Positions 58,378 through 64,000 of a stretch of 64,000 bases of DNA are shown here, piece after piece. Numbering within the stretch: the stretch's first letter is position 1; each line of letters begins with the position of its first letter. The notes under the pieces were generated by a model. The model was not told the origin of the DNA and did no database searches. It worked only from the letters and a program-made list of their open reading frames with translations. Source of the DNA: Albugo candida (taxonomy: Eukaryota; Oomycota; Peronosporomycetes; Albuginales); the NCBI GenBank assembly GCA_040437565.1, contig JBDOQK010000003.1, positions 496,001-560,000 on the forward strand. Reading direction: 5' to 3'. A program made the translations under genes and the position numbers.

Positions 58378-59683
58378 ATGTTGGTGCACTATGGTGTGCG
58401 GCGATGGTGTCGTGGACTTGATGCTCAGACACATCACTTGAAGTTTATGTGTCAAGTGAACAAAACGAGTAATCCATCAGCAAACGCTAGACTAATCGTT
58501 TGCTTCTCTGGCGCTAAACATTCACCACATACTACGAATACGCAGAAGTCACAACAACTCACTCAATACAGCTGGGTCAATAATGCCTACAACACACCAC
58601 TCCAGATTCTCATCCATAAAATTGGTTTCACCCGGGAAGAAGCTGAAAAATGCATTTCCTCCTCTCAAGCCGTACATGCCCGCTTTTGTCTTCTCATGTA
58701 CTCTATACTAACATCACGTCGTATTTGTGCAGTTGAGATCGTACAATCCCACAGAAATGCTGAAAAAGGTATCTTCAGTAGGTCAAAGTTACGCTTGCAA
58801 AATTTGATGTGGCATATGTTTCAGATCTTGTTCATGGACCAAATAGGAATGACTAATGCTATGATGAAGAAAGCCATTCAAAAGAGTCCCAAAGTGCTCG
58901 GTTGCAATATAGAAACTTTACGTAAACTGGTTGATTGGTTTACAGAGCTCGGGGTTCCTTCCAGAAAGGTGATATCTTCAAATTAAGCATGAGATTTTTC
59001 TTACAGCTAACGTATCGCATTAGATTGCTTACATCGTGATGGTTACCGGGCAATATGTTGTTCCATATATGATAGATAATCTGAGCTCACAACGGGACTT
59101 CTTGCTTCACAAAGTTGGTCTCAGCCGTGCTCAAGTTGGAATTGTGCTCACCAAACATCCGCAGTTGATGACACACTGTCTGGACCCCATAAAAAGTCGG
59201 ATACAATTTCTGCAATCGTACAAGTACACTGAAAGTGAAGTCTGCAAAATGATTCAAGCCTGCCCAGAAATCCTCGCTTCATCCATTGACACCATGTCTG
59301 CAAAGCTGATCGTTCTGGGACTTATATTTGGTCAAGAAGCAGCTATATCAACGTTCTGTAAATACCCGAGGATCATCATGCACAATAGCTCCGCGTTGCA
59401 ACAATCCTTTGACTTTTTAGCCAATACAGTCAAATTGCCAGTGACTGAAATCCAGCCTTTGATTGTGATGCGTAATGTTGACCGCATCATTCTCCCTCGA
59501 TTTCATTATTTGAAGAGCCTCAAAATCCCAGATTCTTATTTCAGGCGTCGTTTCTGGATCCAGAGTTCTGATGCTCAATTCAGAAATGAGTTCCCTGCTT
59601 ACAGGTTCTTCCCACAAAATCAACGAGCACTCTGTGAAAACAAAAAAAAATCAACGGCAATAGTGTCTAACGCAACAGTTTAA
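58378..59683 (+). CDS. mTERF-domain protein
   Basis: Exons 58378-58968 and 59024-59683 (55-bp intron, GTGATA...CATTAG) give 416 residues. Repeated mTERF helix-helix-turn units are visible: VHKIGFTREEAEKCISS-type, FMDQIGMTNAMMKKAIQKSPKVLG, FLLHKVGLSRAQVGIVLTKHPQLM, FLQSYKYTESEVCKMIQACPEIL and FLANTVKLPVTEIQPLI, each with the conserved Pro. mTERF proteins bind organellar nucleic acid and regulate mitochondrial transcription or ribosome assembly. The N-terminus is basic and Ser-rich, compatible with mitochondrial import. The C-terminus contains a typical RHYYLKSL-like unit (RFHYLKSLKI). Confidence 0.85.
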
Positions 59684-59804
59684 GCGAAGCGTATATAATT
59701 CGCGGCGACATATATTAGATACATTCATAATGTACTCGATTACACGTAATGATTGGTATACTTTTTATGCGTTCTGAATCATTATTCGCTGGCTTGCGTA
59801 TACC

Positions 59805-61385
59805 CTAGATTAATTCTTGATCGGCTTTCAGGTAAGATTCTTCACACGTCTCTAAAGGCTCTAAGAAAGAGCTCCATAAAGCTATCAAGTGCATCCGCCT
59901 TCTCAGAAGTCGCTGATGAAATTTTACTGACAAGGGCTTGGATCCCATGTCAGTAAGGCACTCTTGAATTTTTAAGTTAGAGCCAGGTTCTTGAAAAGGC
60001 TTGACAGGTTTTCGGCGTTGACGAAGCGAGACGTGAGTGGGACTGAGATTATATACCAGCGTTAATCGATCTGTTTTCAAGACTTTGCGTAGTCCAAAGG
60101 GATACGGATCCAGAAGTGTTTTACCGTTAACATAAAGAAGCTCATCATCATCGTCTTCGAATGGCATGTAATGTGCCATGTTCCCACATAGCGTCTCTGA
60201 ATGCCTTTTTATATCACCATTTGGAAACGAGTCAATAGCGCTAACACCCCACGGAGAGAACGTGTAAGGCTGATGGGCGAATTCCCAGGAAAGCCAGAAT
60301 CCTTCTTTATCGCCCCACGAAAACTTGTATAAAAATCGCTTTTCAGTCATCATGTACCACAAAACATCTAAGGCTTTTCCCACTCGACTTTTATCGACAG
60401 CAACAATGGATGAATCTTGCTCGTGACAACTACTCTCATTAAATGAGAGGGATTGCTTCAGGTGGGCAGAAGGATTGGGGCCGGACAAATTGAATCGCGC
60501 GTATGGAAACTTCTGCACCCACGCTTTGAGATATTGAATTGGTGGCTCTTTCGAGGTGCGCGATAGCTTTACCTTACGATTGAAGTTGACTCGCTTCCTT
60601 ACGACCCGGTCATAGAAAAACATGGTGCCAGTCCTATTATACCCTGGTGACGATCGAATGATGCTCGGATCGCGCATGGCCAGAACATCGGCGTCCAATA
60701 ATAAAACTTCGGTGATGTTAGTGTGATACAAAGCCAAAGGCTTGATCCAGTAACTTCGGAATGTCTTGGCAAGTTTCTCCTCCATTTTTCCACTTCGAAT
60801 CATTTCTGTGCACACATCAATGAGTTGTATTCGGTCATCGAGATGTCGAAACAAGTCACGAGTGTGATTAGATATCTCATCGGGAAAACAAAAAAATACT
60901 TGCACTAGTTCCATATTTCCAAGACATCGCAGCTCTCGAATCAACGATATCCCCATCGGTACTATTTCTTCATGCAAACAAAGGATGATGCCTCTTGCGT
61001 ACGAAATCTCGGCCCCGGTGGTAGATTCTTCGGGAGTGGAAGCGAGAGACGGGGAGGTAAGAGAAGATGATGCTGAGATGTCAGTAGTCGATTTGTGATG
61101 CCCTATGGAATCAGCGTCCATAGCCTTGCTGCTAGCTGCGGATTGATTGTAATGTGCGTCATCACGTAAATGATGCTGTATTGTAGAGGATTGCTCATTT
61201 TTGTCAGCGTGAGGCAAAGTTGAAGTAAACGCCGATGTTAGACGTGCTGAAAGTATTGGCTTGCCATTTCTAGATGACCAAAGAAGTACCACGCTACAGA
61301 TAGACCAGGTCATCAGCAGTGTCAGAATCAGTATAATAATGCCACCCGACAGACTCCGTCGGTCATTGCCTCGCCTTCCGGACAT
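59805..61385 (-). CDS. MNN1-like alpha-1,3-mannosyltransferase (GT71), type II membrane
   Basis: Single exon, 526 residues from ATG 61385. A short cytoplasmic tail (MSGRRGNDRRSLSGG) is followed by one membrane helix (IIILILTLLMTWSICSVVLL) and a Ser/Thr-rich stem, the layout of Golgi glycosyltransferases. The lumenal domain has YARGIILCLHEE, FRSYWIKPLALYHTNITEVLLLDADVLAMRDP with the DxD metal-binding motif, GTMFFYDR, and WGDKEGFWLSWE, as in MNN1/GT71 enzymes. It probably extends mannose chains of glycoproteins. A partial duplicate starts at 63069. Confidence 0.85.
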   Translation of the reverse strand: MSGRRGNDRRSLSGGIIILILTLLMTWSICSVVLLWSSRNGKPILSARLTSAFTSTLPHADKNEQSSTIQHHLRDDAHYNQSAASSKAMDADSIGHHKSTTDISASSSLTSPSLASTPEESTTGAEISYARGIILCLHEEIVPMGISLIRELRCLGNMELVQVFFCFPDEISNHTRDLFRHLDDRIQLIDVCTEMIRSGKMEEKLAKTFRSYWIKPLALYHTNITEVLLLDADVLAMRDPSIIRSSPGYNRTGTMFFYDRVVRKRVNFNRKVKLSRTSKEPPIQYLKAWVQKFPYARFNLSGPNPSAHLKQSLSFNESSCHEQDSSIVAVDKSRVGKALDVLWYMMTEKRFLYKFSWGDKEGFWLSWEFAHQPYTFSPWGVSAIDSFPNGDIKRHSETLCGNMAHYMPFEDDDDELLYVNGKTLLDPYPFGLRKVLKTDRLTLVYNLSPTHVSLRQRRKPVKPFQEPGSNLKIQECLTDMGSKPLSVKFHQRLLRRRMHLIALWSSFLEPLETCEESYLKADQELI

Positions 61386-61717
61386 GTTCAGCGCACAAAT
61401 ATTATTCTTCAAACAAAGGTATCGGTCAGCTCAGAGAAAAATGATTTCTCTCGTCGCTTCGAATGTTCGGTAATACTACGCTTCTTATCAGCCGCGAAGA
61501 AAACTCTTTACTCGTCGCCAGATCCACCACACTCTTACATCAGGATACGAACGATCGTTAAAGATAGAAAGAGCTATATTTGATCTATTTTACTCTGTAC
61601 CAGCACCATAACGCCAAGTGTGTATCTTGTTGGATGGAATAAGGCGATGGACGACTGGTGTGAGCACTACATACAAGATGAGGGGGATCACGGGCGCACG
61701 CCACAATTAAATCGCAG
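61386..61717. other. Spacer between mannosyltransferase start and DUF2062 gene end
   Basis: About 330 bp containing the mannosyltransferase promoter and the 3' UTR of the next gene. No ORF or motif of note was found. Confidence 0.4.
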
Positions 61718-62436
61718 TCAGAAGCGTAAAGCGAAATTGTAGAAGGGTCGATAACGATTCAGCTTGCAAACCCTTGTACACATAAAGTCCATTGGATCTC
61801 GTCAGCCGAGTCACTCTTTCGTTGCGAATGAAAAGTACTTACACGTTTCCGAAATTGGGAGGCGGATTTGCATGAAACTTGGCAGAGCGAGAAAATCGAT
61901 TTATTGGGAAGCACTGCACTCGTATGCCAAATGACATCCGAAAGATAAATTCTTCCAGTTGGCTTCATGAACATCTGCTGACTCATCGCTGCAAAGTACA
62001 TTTCTTCCCATATTATCTACGAGACCAGAGAGGACTCAAAAGCGTCACAGCAGATATCTAAAAGCTAGAAAAGTTACATGAAGAGCGGAAACGACGCGAT
62101 GTTGATTGGAGTCGCTAAATAGTTGGTCAGCAATGCGGCGACTGAGTTGAGGCGAAATATGAATGTAGCAATCATCGTAGGGACGGATGTGATTCCGGGA
62201 AGTGGAAACACTCCTACGAATAATACAACGAACGCTATCCGCCATATTAAAGCGTGCTTCATTTTAATACTGACCGCCGAATGCGCCAAATGCCAGAGGT
62301 AAAGCAATGCTTAGAGGCGAAGCTGAGAGCGCTGGAACCCAGCCTCAAGTCAATTGCAGACCAAGCGTGCAGTTCCTCCAGATTTGAGAACTTTTATAAG
62401 GGGTTTCGTCACACTCTCCTGCAAAAATGAGCGCAT
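61718..62436 (-). CDS. DUF2062 small membrane protein
   Basis: Several small exons can be followed from ATG 62436 (MRSFLQESVTKPLIKVLKSG). Then come ALSASPLSIALPLAFGAFG, spliced (GTCAGT...CGTAG) to GVFPLPGITSVPTMIATFIF and FRLNSVAALLTNYLATPINI, and then WEEMYFAAMSQQM. The segment with FPLPG and RLN...NYL.TP is characteristic of DUF2062, a family of small two-helix membrane proteins of unknown role. The join between the first two stretches is not fully resolved. The last exon ends at 61759 or, with one more splice (GTAAGT), at 61718. Confidence 0.6.
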
Positions 62437-62527
62437 ACGTTCAAATAATTAGCAATGAAACTTTAATTGAAAACACCGCTATATATCGATGTTGGGAACT
62501 CAGCTACTGGTAATAACAAAATTAAGT

Positions 62528-62968
62528 TTACATCTGGAGAAGTCGTTTCTCCTCCTCTTCGTGACGCAAGGCTTCTTCTTCCAGTGTTTCTCCAGCCAAC
62601 TGATATCGTTTATCTATTTTGTCATTTGGTTGCGATTGGGCATACGCAACTCCTAAAAATTGCGGATCATCTTTTGCTTTCTTGGCGTATTTCAAAATCG
62701 CTTCGCGTGGATCCTCTTCTCGGAAGGAGCGTTTGATGTGACTTTGCATGAAGTATTGCGTGAATGTAGTTGACCCACTTATTTTACCTCCCACACCTGG
62801 ACCAGTGATTGGCTTCTCTGGCGCTTTCGACTTGACCGGATCCTTTCGTGTGCGATGAAGTTGACGGCTCACTGAAATCTCATCGCGATACATTGGCAAT
62901 GCATGAGGATTGTGAATTTTCCCGACACCATCGATGCGAGCCCCAAATTCTGCAGATTTGGTTTTCAA
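62528..62968 (-). CDS. WDR70: WDR70 (WD-repeat protein 70), C-terminal part
   Basis: The 146 residues match the tail of WDR70 after its WD40 propeller: NPHALPMYRDE, RTRKDPVKSKAPEKPITGPG, GGKISGSTTFTQYFM and DPREAILKYAKKAKDDPQF followed by AYAQSQP. WDR70 is a nuclear protein linked to CRL4 ubiquitin ligase and DNA-break repair. The 5' (right) side is lost in the N gap, and the contig that follows belongs to another place, so the propeller is not in the window. The C-terminus is acidic and Glu-rich. Confidence 0.85.
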   Translation of the reverse strand: MKTKSAEFGARIDGVGKIHNPHALPMYRDEISVSRQLHRTRKDPVKSKAPEKPITGPGVGGKISGSTTFTQYFMQSHIKRSFREEDPREAILKYAKKAKDDPQFLGVAYAQSQPNDKIDKRYQLAGETLEEEALRHEEEEKRLLQM

Positions 62969-63068
62969 NNNNNNNNNNNNNNNNNNNNNNNNNNNNNNNN
63001 NNNNNNNNNNNNNNNNNNNNNNNNNNNNNNNNNNNNNNNNNNNNNNNNNNNNNNNNNNNNNNNNNNNN

Positions 63069-64000
63069 GCGTCTCTGAATGCCTTTTTATATCACCATTT
63101 GGAAACGAGTCAATAGCGCTAACACCCCACGGAGAGAACGTGTAAGGCTGATGGGCGAATTCCCAGGAAAGCCAGAATCCTTCTTTATCGCCCCACGAAA
63201 ACTTGTATAAAAATCGCTTTTCAGTCATCATGTACCACAAAACATCTAAGGCTTTTCCCACTCGACTTTTATCGACAGCAACAATGGATGAATCTTGCTC
63301 GTGACAACTACTCTCATTAAATGAGAGGGATTGCTTCAGGTGGGCAGAAGGATTGGGGCCGGACAAATTGAATCGCGCGTATGGAAACTTCTGCACCCAC
63401 GCTTTGAGATATTGAATTGGTGGCTCTTTCGAGGTGCGCGATAGCTTTACCTTACGATTGAAGTTGACTCGCTTCCTTACGACCCGGTCATAGAAAAACA
63501 TGGTGCCAGTCCTATTATACCCTGGTGACGATCGAATGATGCTCGGATCGCGCATGGCCAGAACATCGGCGTCCAATAATAAAACTTCGGTGATGTTAGT
63601 GTGATACAAAGCCAAAGGCTTGATCCAGTAACTTCGGAATGTCTTGGCAAGTTTCTCCTCCATTTTTCCACTTCGAATCATTTCTGTGCACACATCAATG
63701 AGTTGTATTCGGTCATCGAGATGTCGAAACAAGTCACGAGTGTGATTAGATATCTCATCGGGAAAACAAAAAAATACTTGCACTAGTTCCATATTTCCAA
63801 GACATCGCAGCTCTCGAATCAACGATATCCCCATCGGTACTATTTCTTCATGCAAACAAAGGATGATGCCTCTTGCGTACGAAATCTCGGCCCCGGTGGT
63901 AGATTCTTCGGGAGTGGAAGCGAGAGACGGGGAGGTAAGAGAAGATGATGCTGAGATGTCAGTAGTCGATTTGTGATGCCCTATGGAATCAGCGTCCATA
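63069..64000 (-). CDS. MNN1-like mannosyltransferase, partial contig copy
   Basis: Same reading as the middle of the complete gene at 59805-61385. The N-terminal end is cut by the window edge at a Met (MDADSIGHHKS), and the C-terminal end by the gap. Treat it as an overlap copy. Confidence 0.8.

Larger units (their letters stand above)
60191..64000. repeat. Duplicate of 60191-61122 after last gap
   Basis: Bases 63069-64000 repeat 60191-61122 in the same orientation, up to the window edge. If the copy continues, it would repeat everything to 62968, i.e. about 2.78 kb, with the left copy ending at the gap (62969-63068). That is the same unmerged-overlap pattern as at the other gaps. Confidence 0.85.

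Noticed and set aside
1-64000. tRNA, rRNA, CRISPR arrays or bacterial-type operons
   Set aside because: None were recognised; introns and gene types are eukaryotic. A covariance-model search would be needed to exclude tRNAs fully.

Overview
The window is nuclear DNA of a eukaryote with short introns, and almost certainly an oomycete. Gene density is about one gene per 1.5-2 kb. Introns are mostly 45-75 bp with GTRNGY donors and (C/T)AG acceptors, and several starts are preceded by an oomycete-type initiator (CATTNNNCA...). Flagellar and centriolar genes (CFAP251, SAS6-like, augmin HAUS6) fit a zoospore-forming organism. The compactness and the candidate secreted proteins suggest a biotroph such as Albugo (white blister rust); that genus is an inference from style, not a database result.

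Layout. 1-5.9 kb: truncated RanBP-type zinc-finger protein, ketohexokinase, RING-H2 ligase, small membrane protein, phosphatidylinositol synthase, RasGAP. 6-15.6 kb: CFAP251, an NPF-motif protein, a secreted protein, Elongator subunit ELP5, a PGAM5-like phosphatase and a secreted TULIP-like protein. 15.7-21.6 kb: an unresolved multi-exon gene, TRM112, NDUFAF1/CIA30 and a CDK12/13-like kinase. 21.7-28.6 kb: SAS6-like, a large coiled-coil protein, augmin HAUS6 and a membrane protein. 28.9-40.5 kb: one very large calpain gene whose product also carries a Cys cluster, EF-hands, a C2 domain and a WW domain. 40.9-51 kb: a kelch-transmembrane-RING protein, ATP10 and glutamate decarboxylase, each partly duplicated across assembly gaps. 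51-56 kb: a secreted Cys-rich protein and a DNA transposon with intact ends. 56.3-64 kb: EF-hand Na+/Ca2+ exchanger, mTERF, MNN1-like mannosyltransferase, a DUF2062 protein and the 3' end of WDR70.

Assembly. There are six 100-N gaps. At five of them the sequence right of the gap repeats sequence from the left side (36, 1450, about 1858, 660 and at least 932 bp). These look like overlapping contig ends that were never merged, so the 'second copies' of kelch-RING, ATP10, GAD and mannosyltransferase are probably artefacts or haplotypes rather than gene duplications. The sixth gap lies inside the transposon. The two ATP10 copies are not identical: they differ by a small inversion-like change at a splice acceptor.

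Genes are mostly unrelated housekeeping loci packed head-to-head (50-230 bp divergent promoters) or tail-to-tail (about 50-180 bp). The nearest thing to a functional neighbourhood is the microtubule-organising group at 21.7-26.9 kb. All exon models were made by reading frames and splice motifs by eye. Where exon lengths sum to whole codons this is stated.
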